A stretch of DNA of 64,000 nucleotides from DATKAS01 sp963733765 (GTDB lineage Bacteria > Actinomycetota > Acidimicrobiia > Acidimicrobiales > DATKAS01), in the NCBI GenBank assembly GCA_963733765.1, contig CAVTEI010000003.1:868001-932000 (forward strand), given 5' to 3'. Under the pieces are notes generated by a model, which saw only the letters and a program-made list of their open reading frames with translations, was not told the DNA's origin and did not search any database. A program made the translations under genes and the position numbers. Of this stretch, positions 50,712-62,954 are shown piece by piece. Positions within the stretch are counted from its first letter, which is position 1; each line of letters begins with the position of its first letter.

Positions 50712-51382
50712 CGCAGTCGCCCCCGAGCAACCCGTCGTCGACACCGAGCGTGAGGCGATGCGTGACGCGCTCGCGTCCGAGCTCGGCGACGCGCTTGGTC
50801 GACTCGGTGATCCGTCCCGGCGCCGACCTCTGGGTGCGGGTGTCGACCGAGGCGTGGGCCGACGCGGGCCGCGCGGTGCGCGACGTGCTCGGCTGCACGT
50901 ACTTCGGATTCCTCTCCGCGCTCGACTGGATGCCGTCGCCGTGGGGACGTGGTGAGGACGATCCCACCGAGCCGCCGCCCGAGCGTTCGACCGAGATCGT
51001 GCAGGGCGTCGCGGGCGGTGCAACGCGCTTCCAGGTGTTCGCCCGCGTGCACTCCACGACAACGCACCGCGGCATCACGCTCAAGGCCGACGTGCCCGAC
51101 GACATGCGCATCGCGTCGTGGGTGCCGATCTATCCGGGCGCGGACTGGCACGAGCGCGAGGCGTGGGAGATGTTCGGCATCGAGTTCGTCGGGCACCCGC
51201 ATCTGCACCACATCTACCTGCCCGGCGACTTCGAGGGCCACCCACTGCGCAAGGACTTTCCGCTCGTCGCCCGCATGGTGAAGCCGTGGCCGGGCATCGT
51301 CGACGTCGAACCGTTGCCGACGGGTGACGACGAGGAGACCGAAGGCGAAGCCGCCGCCGAGGCTGCCGAGGACGCGTCATGA
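50686..51382 (+). CDS. nuoC: Complex I subunit C, second cluster (one-base frame break)
   Basis: The N-terminal 37 residues (REAMRDALASELGDAL) are in one frame and the rest (VDSVIRPGADLWVRV) in the next; removing base 50797 gives 231 residues. The conserved end is WEMFGIEFVGHPHLHHIYL and FEGHPLRKDFPL. The start overlaps nuoB2. A 60-residue N-terminal extension and acidic tail differ from the first copy. I treat the break as a sequence error. Confidence 0.85.
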
Positions 51383-52551
51383 CCGCGGTCACCGATCGCC
51401 AGCAGCTGTCGTACGTCGCGTCGCAAGTGGCCGACGCGCGCGTGAACGTCGAGCTCGAGACCGAGGGCATGACCCTCAACATCGGCCCGCAGCACCCCGC
51501 TACCCACGGCACGCTGCGCATCATCGCCAAGCTCGACGGCGAGCAGGTCATCGAAGCCGACCCGGTGATGGGCTACATGCACCGCGGCTACGAGAAGCTG
51601 ACCGAGGTCCGCACGTTCCCTCAGGTGACAACGCTGATCAACCGCATCGACTGGCTGGGCAGCTTCGCCAACGAGGTGCCGTTCATCCTCGCCGCCGAGC
51701 AGCTGATGGAGATCGAGGCGCCGCCCCGAGCGCAGTGGATCCGCACCCTGCTGTTCGAGCTGAGCCGCATCGCGAACGTCACCCTCTTCCTCGGCGACAT
51801 GGGCGTGCAGCTCGGCGCGCTCACGCCGGTCTTCTACGCGTTCCGCGACCGCGAGTACGTCCTCAACCTCATCGAGAGCGTGACGGGCGGCCGGTTCCAC
51901 CCGAACTTCGACCGTATCGGCGGTCTCAAGGACGACCTCCCCAAGGGCTTTAACGACGAGTGCAAGACCGTGATGGTCAAGATCCGGGACTTCTGCGACC
52001 AGATGGACGACCTCCTCGTCGGCAACCAGATCTTCCAGACCCGCACGCGCGGCATCGGCGTCATCCCGAAAGACGTCGGTCTCGCCTACGGCCTGTCGGG
52101 TGCGAACATCCGAGCCTCGGGCGTCGACTGGGACCTCCGCCGTGACAGCGACGTCGCGATGGCGTGGAAGCAGCTCGACTGGAAGGTCTGGACCCACCCC
52201 GACGGCGACTCGTTCGCGCGCTACTGGGTGCGGCTGCAAGAGGTGCGCGAGGCGACCTACATGGTCGAACAGCTGCTCGACGGCATGCCGAGCGGACCGA
52301 TCATGGCGAAGGTGCCCCGCATCATCAAAGTGCCCGCCGGTGAGGCGTGGGTCTCGACCGAGAACCCACTCGGCGAGATGGGCTACTACGTCGTCAGCAA
52401 GGGCGACCTCGGGCCGTTCCGCGTGAAGATTCGGTCCGCGTCGTTCAGCAACATCTCGATCACGCCGTGGCTGCTCAAGGGCGTATACGTGCCCGACGTG
52501 ATCACGATCCTCGCCAGCCTTTACTTCATCCTCGGAGACATCGACCGCTGA
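51379..52551 (+). CDS. nuoD: Complex I subunit D, second cluster
   Basis: A 390-residue quinone-pocket subunit with the canonical NIGPQHPATHGTLRI, GYMHRGYEKLTEVRTF and the C-terminal ILGDIDR. Unlike the first copy it keeps the usual HRGxEK motif. The ATG overlaps the nuoC2 stop by four bases, and its TGA overlaps the nuoH2 ATG. Confidence 0.95.
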   Translation: MTAVTDRQQLSYVASQVADARVNVELETEGMTLNIGPQHPATHGTLRIIAKLDGEQVIEADPVMGYMHRGYEKLTEVRTFPQVTTLINRIDWLGSFANEVPFILAAEQLMEIEAPPRAQWIRTLLFELSRIANVTLFLGDMGVQLGALTPVFYAFRDREYVLNLIESVTGGRFHPNFDRIGGLKDDLPKGFNDECKTVMVKIRDFCDQMDDLLVGNQIFQTRTRGIGVIPKDVGLAYGLSGANIRASGVDWDLRRDSDVAMAWKQLDWKVWTHPDGDSFARYWVRLQEVREATYMVEQLLDGMPSGPIMAKVPRIIKVPAGEAWVSTENPLGEMGYYVVSKGDLGPFRVKIRSASFSNISITPWLLKGVYVPDVITILASLYFILGDIDR

Positions 52552-53588
52552 TGGGTCGGGCGCTCCTCCTCGCCGACGTCCCCTACTGGGGCCAGTCGCT
52601 GCTGCGCGTGCTCGGTGTGCTGCTCGCAGTCATCGTCCCCGCGGGCACGATCGTGTACCTCTACCTCTTCAAGGCCGTCAGCTTCATGCAGAGCCGCCTC
52701 GGCCCGATGGAGGCCGGTCCGTACGGCTCGATGCAGCTGTTCGCGGAAGTCGGCAAGTTCCTCCAGAAGGAGGACCTGTTCCCCGAGCGAGCCGACCGAC
52801 GCGTCTTCGCGATGGCGCCGATCGTCGTGCTCATCAGCACGTTCCTCATCTTCCTCGCGGTGCCGTTCGGCCCCGACGCGGTCTTCGCTGACTACTCGAC
52901 CGGCATCTTCTTCGCGCTGGCGGTCTCGTCGATCTCGGTGCTCGGCATCCTCATGGCCGGCTGGTCGAGCGCGAACAAGTACTCGCTGATGGGCGGCCTG
53001 CGGGCTGCGGGCCAGCTCATCGCCTACGAGCTGCCGATGGTGCTCGCCGTCATCGGCGTCGTGATCCAGGCCGAGACGCTCAACATGCAGCAGATCGTCG
53101 TCGCCCAGAACGACGGCGCGATCTTCGGCTGGAGCGGCATCGGCAACCCGTACGTCCTCACCCAGTTCGTCGCGTTCATCGTGTTTCTGATCGCCGCGCA
53201 GGCCGAGCTCACCCAGACGCCGTTCGACATGCCGATCGCCGAGTCCGAGCTCGTCGCCGGCTACCTCACCGAGTACAGCGGGTTCCGGTTCCTGCTGTTC
53301 TTCATCGGCGAGTTCGCAGCCGCAGGCGCGTTCGCGGCGCTCGCCGCCACGTTGTTCCTCGGCGGGTGGGCCATCCCGTTCGTCGATATGGACAACGACG
53401 CGATGAACCTCATCGGCCCGCTCGTGCTCTTCACGAAGATGATGATCATCGCGTTCGTGTTCTTCTGGGTGCGCTTCACGTACCCCCGGTTCAGGGAAGA
53501 CCAGCTGCAGCAATTCGCCTGGAAGGTGCTGATCCCCGTGTCGCTCGCCAACATCGCCCTCACCGGCATCCTCAAGGTCGCGTTCTGA
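52551..53588 (+). CDS. nuoH: Complex I subunit H, second cluster
   Basis: A 345-residue membrane subunit with about eight helices. Motifs are SRLGPMEAGPYGSMQLFAEV, LQKEDLFPERAD, AGWSSANKYSLMGGLRAAGQ and AELTQTPFDMPIAESELVAG (NRPPFD of the first copy reads TQTPFD). Directly after nuoD2 in place of nuoE-F-G. Confidence 0.95.
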   Translation: MGRALLLADVPYWGQSLLRVLGVLLAVIVPAGTIVYLYLFKAVSFMQSRLGPMEAGPYGSMQLFAEVGKFLQKEDLFPERADRRVFAMAPIVVLISTFLIFLAVPFGPDAVFADYSTGIFFALAVSSISVLGILMAGWSSANKYSLMGGLRAAGQLIAYELPMVLAVIGVVIQAETLNMQQIVVAQNDGAIFGWSGIGNPYVLTQFVAFIVFLIAAQAELTQTPFDMPIAESELVAGYLTEYSGFRFLLFFIGEFAAAGAFAALAATLFLGGWAIPFVDMDNDAMNLIGPLVLFTKMMIIAFVFFWVRFTYPRFREDQLQQFAWKVLIPVSLANIALTGILKVAF

Positions 53589-54079
53589 TGGCGTCGATAG
53601 CCGGAGGACTCATCAAGGGTCTCGGCGTCACGCTGAAGGAGCTCACCAAGACCGTGACCAAGGGTCCGGCGACCGTGCAGTACCCCCACGTGAAGGAGAC
53701 GCCGCCGATCCGGGCGCGCGGGGTGATCGCTCTCAAGGAAGAGAACTGCACCGTCTGCATGCTGTGCGCGCGCAGCTGCCCCGACTGGTGCATTTACATC
53801 GAAGGTCACAAGGAGAAGGCTCCGCCCCGCCGCGCCGGAGGCAAGCCCCGCACGGTCAGCAAGCTCGACCGCTTCGACATCGACTACGCGCTCTGCATGT
53901 ACTGCGGCATCTGCGTCGAGGTGTGCCCCTTCGACGCGCTGTTCTGGAGCCCGGAGTACGAGTACTCCGAGCCCCGCATCGCCGACCTGCTCCACGACAT
54001 GAGCCGGTTGAGCGAGTGGATGGAGACGGTCCCTGAGGCGCCCCCGCTCGAAGCGGGCGCGGAGACGAAGAAGAAGTAA
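53588..54079 (+). CDS. nuoI: Complex I subunit I, second cluster
   Basis: A 163-residue subunit with two [4Fe-4S] sites, CTVCMLCARSCPDWC and CMYCGICVEVCPFDA. In an enzyme without NuoE/F/G this is the outermost electron entry point, where an 11-subunit complex is expected to take electrons from ferredoxin or another donor. The basic loop between the clusters (EKAPPRRAGGKPR) could dock such a partner. A Lys-rich end (TKKK) is present. Confidence 0.95.
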   Translation: MASIAGGLIKGLGVTLKELTKTVTKGPATVQYPHVKETPPIRARGVIALKEENCTVCMLCARSCPDWCIYIEGHKEKAPPRRAGGKPRTVSKLDRFDIDYALCMYCGICVEVCPFDALFWSPEYEYSEPRIADLLHDMSRLSEWMETVPEAPPLEAGAETKKK

Positions 54080-54574
54080 GTGGTCGCGCAGAACATCGCG
54101 TTCGGCGTCATCGCGTTCGCGATGGCGGTCGGGGCCATCCGCGTCGTGACGACGAACAACGTCGTGCACGCCGCGCTGTGGCTCGTGGTCGTGCTCGGCG
54201 GCGCTGCCGCGCAGTATGTGCTGCTCGCCGCGGAGTTCGTCGCCGTCACCCAGGTGCTGATCTACGTCGGCGCGATCATCGTGCTGTTCCTCTTCGGCAC
54301 GATGCTCACGCGCGCGCAGATCGGCCGCGCCGACGATCTCAACAACACGCAGTGGCCGATCGCGCTCGTCGTCGCGCTCGTGCTCGCGGGCACCCTCGGC
54401 TACGTCCTCATCGACGCGTTCAGCGACGACAAGCTGCCCGAGGACCCGGCGGTCACGACGACGCAGCAGGTCAGCGACAGCATCTTCTCGACATACCTGT
54501 TGCCGTTCTGGGCGCTGTCCGTGCTCCTCACCGCTGCACTGATCGGGGCCATCGTGCTGGCCCGGCGGGACTGA
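54080..54574 (+). CDS. nuoJ: Complex I subunit J, second cluster
   Basis: A 164-residue five-helix subunit: FGVIAFAMAVGAIRVV, VVHAALWLVVVLGGAAAQYV and FVAVTQVLIYVGAIIVLFLF are diagnostic. GTG immediately after the nuoI2 stop. Confidence 0.9.
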   Translation: MVAQNIAFGVIAFAMAVGAIRVVTTNNVVHAALWLVVVLGGAAAQYVLLAAEFVAVTQVLIYVGAIIVLFLFGTMLTRAQIGRADDLNNTQWPIALVVALVLAGTLGYVLIDAFSDDKLPEDPAVTTTQQVSDSIFSTYLLPFWALSVLLTAALIGAIVLARRD

Positions 54575-54578
54575 GCCG

Positions 54579-54881
54579 GTGCTGATCAACCAGTTCCTGC
54601 TGCTCGGGGCGTTCCTCTTCGCGACGGGCGTCTACGGGGTGCTCGCCCGGCGCAACGCCGTGCTCGTGCTCATGTCGATCGAGCTCATCCTCAACGCCGT
54701 CAACCTCAACCTGCTCGCGTTCGCGCTGAACAACGGCAGCGACGTCAACGGCCAGGTCTTCGCCCTCTTCATCATCGCCGTCGCCGCCGCCGAGGTCGGC
54801 ATCGGCCTCGCGCTCGTCCTGCTCATCTACCGCAACCGTCGGAGCATCGCGTTGGAGGAGCTCGACGCGATGAGGGGCTGA
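54579..54881 (+). CDS. nuoK: Complex I subunit K, second cluster
   Basis: A 100-residue three-helix subunit with the conserved glutamate segments LMSIELILNAVNLNLLAF and VAAAEVGIGLALVLLIY. GTG four bases after nuoJ2. Confidence 0.95.
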   Translation: MLINQFLLLGAFLFATGVYGVLARRNAVLVLMSIELILNAVNLNLLAFALNNGSDVNGQVFALFIIAVAAAEVGIGLALVLLIYRNRRSIALEELDAMRG

Positions 54882-54883
54882 CC

Positions 54884-57123
<2,240 letters not shown>

Positions 57124-57137
57124 GAGCTCGGGAGCAC

Positions 57138-58656
57138 ATGGACTTCGACAGCTGGGCACTCACCCTCGCGGTGTTCCTGCCTGCCGTGGGTGTGATCGTC
57201 ATGTTGGCGATCCCGAGGCAGCAGGAGCTGGCGCTGAAGGTCACCGCGCTCGCGTCAGCGGCGGCGACCTTGGGTGTCGGCATCTATCTGCTCGCCGCCT
57301 TCGACTACGACCGCGCCGGCGAGCTGCAGTTCGTCGTCGACAAGTCGTGGATCGACGTCATCCACAGCCGGTACATCCTCGGTCTCGACGGCATCTCGCT
57401 CCCGTTGATCGTGCTGTCGATGGTGATCGTCGTGCTGTGCATCGTCTACTCGTGGGACCACATCCCCGAGCCGGGCAACGCGAAGGCCTTCCTCATCCTG
57501 ATTCTCGTGCTCGAGATCGGGATGAACGGCACGTTCGTCGCCCAGGACCTCATCTTGTTCTTCGTCTTCTTCGAGGTCGTCCTGCTCCCGATGTACTTCA
57601 TGATCGGGGTTTGGGGCGGCGAGCAACGGCAGTACGCGGCGATCAAGTTCTTCTTGTTCACGTTGTTCGGGTCGGCCTTGATGCTGCTCAGCTTCCTGGC
57701 TCTGTTCTTCAAGACCGGCGGCGAGAGCTTCTCGATCGAGTTCCTGGCGGCGAACGCCGACACGATCACGCACAGCACGCAGCTGCTCATCTTCGGCGGC
57801 CTGTTCATGGGCTTCGCCATCAAAGTGCCCATGTTCCCGTTCCACACGTGGCTGCCCGATGCCCATACCCAAGCGCCCACGGTCGGCTCCGTGATCCTCG
57901 CGGCGATCCTGCTGAAGCTCGGCACCTACGGCTTCATCCGCATCGCCATCCCGATCCTCCCCGAGGCGGCAGTGTCGTGGGCGCCATGGATCGGCCTGCT
58001 GGCGGTGATCGGCATCATCTACGGCGCGCTCTGTTGCCTCGGGCAGACCGACATGAAACGCCTCATCGCGTTCTCGTCGGTCTCGCACATGGGCTTCGTC
58101 ATGCTCGGCATCGCGACGCTCACGTCGTTCGGGCTCAACGCCGCGGTGTTCGGGATGGTCGCCCACGGCCTGATCACGGGAATGCTCTTCTTCCTCGCCG
58201 GGCTCGGTGAAGGAGCGCTACCACACGCTCGAGATTCGGCAGATGAGCGGGCTGCTCCAGCGCATCCCCCGCTTCGGCTGGATCCTGGGCTTCTGCGCAA
58301 TGGCCTCACTCGGCTTGCCCGGCCTCGCCGGGTTCTGGGGTGAGTTCCCTGCGATCCTCTCCGCCTACCAGCCCGCAGCGGGAGTCTCGGAGGAGGTCTT
58401 CCGCACCTACATGGTCATCGCCGCGGTCGGCACGGTGCTCGCGGCCGCCTACCTGCTGTGGATGTATCAGCGCGCCGCGTTCGGTGAGGTGAGCCCGACC
58501 TTCGCCCACGAGCCCGCCCACGACGTCACGCTGCCGGAGTGGATCGCGTGGACGCCCCTGCTCATCGGCATCGTGCTCTTCGGCATCTTCCCGAACCTGA
58601 TCTTCGGCATGACCGACGCCGCCGTCGACAACGCGCTCCGGGCGCTCGGAGGCTGA
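57138..58656 (+). CDS. nuoM: Complex I subunit M, second cluster (one-base frame break)
   Basis: An antiporter-like subunit of 505 residues once base 58206 is removed (FFLAG-VKERYHTLEIRQMSG). Motifs are FEVVLLPMYFMIGVWGG, FKTGGESFS, WLPDAHTQAPTVGSVILAAI, KLGTYGFIRIAI and KRLIAFSSVSHMGFVMLG. GAG-rich sequence (GGAGC) before the ATG. Confidence 0.9.
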
Positions 58657-58660
58657 GCCC

Positions 58661-60172
58661 GTGCACCTGCTCGCCCAAGCCGATGGTTGGGTGCAACCCA
58701 ACATCGACTACCACGCCCTCGCGCCCGAGATCGTCCTCGCCGGCGCGATCGTGGTTCTCCTCCTCGTCGACCTTCTCCTCGACGAGCGTCAGAAGTGGGC
58801 GACATCGTCGCTGGCGGGCATCGGCCTGCTCGCGGCGTTCATCCCGATTCTGACCCTGGCCGTCGACGGCGAGACCCGCGTCATGTTCGGCGGCGCGTAT
58901 GTCGTCGACGACTTCTCGCTGGTGCTCAAAGCGCTGTTCTTGCTGAGCGCCTACGCGGTCGTGCTGATCTCGACGAACTACGTCGACGAGGGCGACTACT
59001 ACGAGGGCGAGTACTACACGCTGCTGCTCTGCTCGGTGCTGGGCATGATCATGATCTCGTCGTCGCGGGACCTGGTGTCGCTCTTCATCGCCCTCGAGCT
59101 GCTGTCGATCCCGGCTTACATGCTTGCCGCGTGGCGCAAGCGCGACGTGAAGAGCAACGAGGCGGGCATGAAGTACTTCCTCCTCGGAGTCTTTGCGTCG
59201 GCCGTGATGCTCTACGGCATGTCGCTGCTTTACGGCGTCACCGGATCGACGCTGCTCTCGACGATCGGCGCCGAGCTCGACGGTTCCCTCACCGCGCAGC
59301 CGATCGCCACGCTCGCGATCGTGTTTGTGATCGTCGGCTTCGCGTTCAAGGTGTCGGCGGTGCCGTTCCACAGCTGGGCACCCGACACCTACGAGGGCGC
59401 GCCGACGCCCGTGACCGCGTTCCTGTCGGTGGCGTCGAAGGCAGCGGGATTCGTCGCACTGCTCACGCTCGTGTTCGTCGGGTTCCTCGGACAGAGCGAC
59501 GTCTGGCAGCCGGTCTTCTGGGTGCTCGCCGCACTGTCGATGACCGTCGGCAACCTGGTCGCACTGCGCCAGACGAACATGGTCCGCATGCTCGCCTACT
59601 CGTCGATTGCGCAGGGCGGGTTCATCCTGATGCCGTTGGCGGTGATCGGTGACAGTCCCGAGGCCGCGCAAAGCGCTCTCACCTCGGTGATCACGTACCT
59701 CGTGATCTACGCCGTGATGAACATCGGGGCGTTCGCGGTGGTGATCGCGGTCGCGCGCAAGACGCGCTCGGGTGAGATCTCGTCGTATGGCGGTCTCTTC
59801 TCGTACGCGCCCGCGCTGTGCGTGGCGATGACGTTCTTCTTGTTCTCGCTCGCGGGCACGCCGCCGCTGGGTGGATGGGTCGCCAAGTTCGTCGTATTCC
59901 AGACGCTGCTCGACGCCGGCGGCGGATGGGCGGTCGGGCTTGCCGTGCTCGGCGTCGTCAACTCGGTCATCGCGCTCTTCTACTACGCCGCGGTCTCGAA
60001 GGAGATGTGGATGAACCCCGCGCCGGACGGTGACGTCCGACCGATCCGCATCCCCGCGCCGCTGCTCGTCGCCGTCAGCGGTGCGGCGGTGTTGATCGTC
60101 CTCATCGGGATCTTCCCGTCGATCGTGCTGCACTTCACCGATCTCACCTCCCTCGTCGCGCTCGGGAGCTAG
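58661..60172 (+). CDS. nuoN: Complex I subunit N, second cluster
   Basis: A 503-residue antiporter-like subunit, intact. Motifs are IALELLSIPAYMLAAW, KYFLLGVFASAVMLYGMSLL, FKVSAVPFHSWAPDTYEGAP and NMVRMLAYSSIAQGGFILMP. GTG four bases after nuoM2. It ends the second complex I operon. Confidence 0.95.
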   Translation: MHLLAQADGWVQPNIDYHALAPEIVLAGAIVVLLLVDLLLDERQKWATSSLAGIGLLAAFIPILTLAVDGETRVMFGGAYVVDDFSLVLKALFLLSAYAVVLISTNYVDEGDYYEGEYYTLLLCSVLGMIMISSSRDLVSLFIALELLSIPAYMLAAWRKRDVKSNEAGMKYFLLGVFASAVMLYGMSLLYGVTGSTLLSTIGAELDGSLTAQPIATLAIVFVIVGFAFKVSAVPFHSWAPDTYEGAPTPVTAFLSVASKAAGFVALLTLVFVGFLGQSDVWQPVFWVLAALSMTVGNLVALRQTNMVRMLAYSSIAQGGFILMPLAVIGDSPEAAQSALTSVITYLVIYAVMNIGAFAVVIAVARKTRSGEISSYGGLFSYAPALCVAMTFFLFSLAGTPPLGGWVAKFVVFQTLLDAGGGWAVGLAVLGVVNSVIALFYYAAVSKEMWMNPAPDGDVRPIRIPAPLLVAVSGAAVLIVLIGIFPSIVLHFTDLTSLVALGS

Positions 60173-60202
60173 ACCACGTCAGCCGAGACGCTGACCGAGC
60201 GG

Positions 60203-61300
60203 ATGCTGGCGCGCATCGCGCGGCACGGTCCCGTCCGGTTCGACGAGGTGATGCAGGCCGCGCTCTACGACGCGTGAGGCCGGCTTCTACGCGACGGCCG
60301 GTCAGGCCGGACGGCGAGGCGACTTCCTCACGAGCGTCGAGGTCGGGCCGCTCTTCGGGGCCGTGCTGGCGCGTGCACTCGATGCATGGTGGGAGGAGGC
60401 CGGCTCGCCGCACCCGTTCGTCGTGGTCGAGGCCGGCGCGGGGAGCGGCACGTTGGCGCGTGCGGTGCTGCACGCGCAGCCGAGGTGTCGCGAGGCGCTG
60501 CGGTACGTGCTGGTCGAACAGTCGGCGCGGCTGCGGGCGGCGCACGCCGACGGGCTGCCGCTCGCGTTGCCGGAGCACGCGTTCGCCACGAGCGCCGCGG
60601 TCGGACGACGAGGAGAGAGCCGGCGCCCGCGACCGCGCCCAGCGGGGCCGATCGCGGTGAGCCTCGACGCGCTGCCGCCCGCCTGGGCACCGCGCACGTC
60701 GTGCTCGCGAACGAGCTGCTCGACAACCTGCCGGTACGGCTGCTCGAACGCGCCGACGAGGGATGGGCTGAGGTGTGGGTCGGCGCGGACGGCAACCGGC
60801 TCGTCGAGATCCTCCTCCCGGCGGGCGACGTCCCACTCGCACCGCACGCGGGAGTCGGTGCCCGCGTGGCGTGGCAACGTCACGCCGTGCAGTGGGTGGC
60901 CGACGCCCTCGAGGTAGCGGAGCGCGTGGTCGTGGTCGACTACGCGACCACGACCGACGCGATGGCGCAGCGCCCGTGGCGCGAGTGGCTGCGGACCTAT
61001 CAAGGCCACGCCGCGGGCTCCGGCCCGCTTGTCGATCTCGGCCGCCAGGACATCACGTGCGAGGTCGCCGTCGACCAGCTCGCGGCGGTGCGCGAGCCGG
61101 ACCGCGTCCGGCCGCAGAGCGAGTTCCTCCGCGCGCACGGCCTCGATGACCTCGTCGCCCAAGGTCGGGCCGCGTGGGAGGCGGGCGCGGCGACCGGCGG
61201 GCTCGACGCGGTCCGCGGCCGGAGTCGCGTGCGCGAGGCGGAAGCACTGACCGATCCGAGCGGGCTGGGCGCGTTCAGCGTGATCGAGTGGAGCGGCACG
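60203..61300 (+). CDS. MidA-like SAM-dependent methyltransferase (several frame breaks)
   Basis: The pieces read RMLARIARHGPVRFDEVMQA, then GFYATAGQAGRRGDFLTSVE and VGPLFGAVLARALDAWWEEA, FVVVEAGAGSGTLARAVL (SAM site), and AHVVLANELLDNLPVRLLE and WLRTYQGHAAGS. These match the MidA/NDUFAF7 family, methyltransferases that in eukaryotes modify a complex I subunit. An extra base at 60275, compensating changes near 60600-60650 and a missing base near 60684 must be allowed for. The true start is unclear; no start codon lies between the nuoN2 stop and this ATG. The frame runs on into the GNAT gene. Confidence 0.7.
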
Positions 61301-62179
61301 ATGACCGACATCCTGCCGATCGAGCTCCACGACGCCGGGCCCGACGACGACATCGTCGCGGCCCGCATCTGGTGGCGGTGCGACCGCGACGAAGAGGCGG
61401 GGCCGTTGCCCGACGAACCGCTCGCGTGGGAGCACCTGCGCCACCTGCGGGTGTCGGGCCGCATGGTGATCGCGACCACGACCGACGGAGAGCCGGTCGG
61501 GTTCGGTGGCGTCGTCGAGCGCAATGGGATCACCCGTCTGGCCGATCTGTTCATCGATCCCGACCATCAAGGCCGGGGCGTGGGCCAGGCGCTGCTGCGT
61601 GAGGTGCTCGGCGACGCAGCCGTGCTCACGACGTCGGCGTCGGCCGATCCGCGGGCCTTGCCGCTGTACACGCGCGCAGGCATGCGTCCGTTGTGGCCCT
61701 ACCACTTCCTGGTTGGTGACCCTCGGAAGGTCGAGGTCCCCGAGACGATGCGAGTCGAGCCAGCGTCGCGCGAAGAGCTCGTTGCCATCGACACCGAGGC
61801 CACGGGCTTCGAACGGTCAATCGACCACGAGTACTACGAGGTCGGGTGTCGAGCGCAGGGGCTGCGCATCGTCGTCGCCGATCGCGCGATCGGCTTCGCC
61901 TACCTCGAGCCGCCGCAGCCGTGGGCACCGACGCGTTGGATCCTGCTGACGCTCGCCGTCATCGCCGGTTTCGAGTCCGGCGACGGCGTTCGGGCTGCGC
62001 TCGCGCACGCGGGCGCGCAAGGGGCCGACCGCCTGTTCACCGCGATCGGCGGACCGAACCCCGTGCTGGCGTCGCTGCTCGAGTCCGGGTTCGTCATCCC
62101 GGAACAGGACATCTACATGGCCACCTCGCCCGACATCACCGATCCGCTCAGGCACCATCCTCACCCCGGCTTCGGCTGA
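61301..62179 (+). CDS. GNAT-family N-acetyltransferase
   Basis: A 292-residue protein, apparently two GNAT-like halves. The first carries the acetyl-CoA motif LFIDPDHQGRGVGQALLREV and ends near GMRPLWPYHFLVGD. The second half (VGCRAQGLRIVVADRAIGFA) resembles a degenerate repeat with WILLTLAVIAGFESG. ATG with MTDILPIEL looks like a natural start; it overlaps a TGA that would close the preceding gene if that reading frame were shifted by one. A fusion to MidA is possible but less likely given the errors nearby. Confidence 0.7.
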   Translation: MTDILPIELHDAGPDDDIVAARIWWRCDRDEEAGPLPDEPLAWEHLRHLRVSGRMVIATTTDGEPVGFGGVVERNGITRLADLFIDPDHQGRGVGQALLREVLGDAAVLTTSASADPRALPLYTRAGMRPLWPYHFLVGDPRKVEVPETMRVEPASREELVAIDTEATGFERSIDHEYYEVGCRAQGLRIVVADRAIGFAYLEPPQPWAPTRWILLTLAVIAGFESGDGVRAALAHAGAQGADRLFTAIGGPNPVLASLLESGFVIPEQDIYMATSPDITDPLRHHPHPGFG

Positions 62180-62201
62180 CCCCGAATGGAGTAGGGGCCG
62201 C

Positions 62202-62207
62202 TACCGT
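62202..62207 (+). promoter_or_regulatory. -10 box of the DinB-like gene (leaderless)
   Basis: TACCGT, seven bases, then GTG. Confidence 0.4.
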
Positions 62208-62214
62208 CGGCGGC

Positions 62215-62785
62215 GTGGAGCTGCGGGATTGGATCCTCACCGAGCACGACGGGGTGCGGATGCGGTTCGAGCAGAGCGTGCTCGGCGTGGTGCCGCTCGA
62301 GCTCTGGCTCGAACGTCCCGGTGGCGGCAGCTCGATCGCGTTCCTGGTGCTGCACACCGCGTATCACCAAGACGTCGCGCTGTCGTCGGTGCTCGCCGGC
62401 CAAGCACCGCTGCGCGAGGAGTGGGCGAGCCGGCTCGGCCTCGCCGGCGTGCCGGCCGACCAGGGTCTCGCCGAGACCGAACCGCACGAGCTCACCGAGC
62501 TGCTCAGCCTCGACCAGCTCGACGGCTACGCGCAGGCGGTGACGGCGCGGTCTCGCGACGTCCTCGCGTCACTCGACGTCGATGGGCTCGACGCAGTGCC
62601 TGACGCGGCGAAAGGCGCTCGGCGAGATCGCGGGCGTCGACGAGGCCGCGGTGCCCTGGCTCTACAAGATGTGGGACGGCAAGCCGGCGTCGTTCTTCGT
62701 GTCGTGGGAAGACATCGGCCACGGCTTCAACCACCTCGGCGAGATGGTGTCGGTGCGCAACCGGCTCGGCCTCAGCCCGTTCTGA
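62215..62785 (+). CDS. DinB-like protein (one-base frame break)
   Basis: About 189 residues after removing one base in the A-run at 62611-62613 (PDAAK-ALGEIAGVDEAAV). Features are the helical start HDGVRMRFEQSVLGVVP, a metal-type histidine in LHTAYHQDVAL, and near the end DIGHGFNHLGEMVSVRN with two more histidines. This three-histidine four-helix layout fits the DinB/YfiT superfamily, which includes mycothiol-dependent enzymes, but the assignment to a subgroup is not secure. mshA in the window makes a mycothiol link plausible. Confidence 0.6.
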
Positions 62786-62808
62786 CGCCGCGCCGCCCCT
62801 TCCTTTCG

Positions 62809-62946
62809 GGAAGTATTGCGTGGGCCGCCCCTATGGGGCGGCTGATGCAACATTTGGCGCCCGCGGGGCGATGGCTCCGAGGAAGTGTTGCGTGGGCCGC
62901 CCCTATGGGGCGGCTGCGGCAACAGTTGGCGCCCGCGAGGCGATGA
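62809..62946. repeat. Two tandem 72-bp repeats, each with a strong hairpin
   Basis: Units start GGAAGT at 62809 and 62881 and are nearly identical. Each holds GCCGCCCC-TAT-GGGGCGGC, and outer bases TTGC/GCAA extend the stem in the second copy. They fill the space between two convergent genes, so they probably act as a bidirectional terminator or a REP-like element. Confidence 0.75.
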
Positions 62947-62954
62947 GCGCGCGG

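Noticed and set aside
60203..62179. A natural MidA-GNAT fusion protein
   Set aside because: The join has a normal ATG and an overlapping out-of-frame TGA, and the upstream gene already has several frame errors. A lost stop is more likely than a fusion, though not excluded.
62809..62946. CRISPR array
   Set aside because: Only two adjacent 72-bp copies without spacers, and no cas genes.
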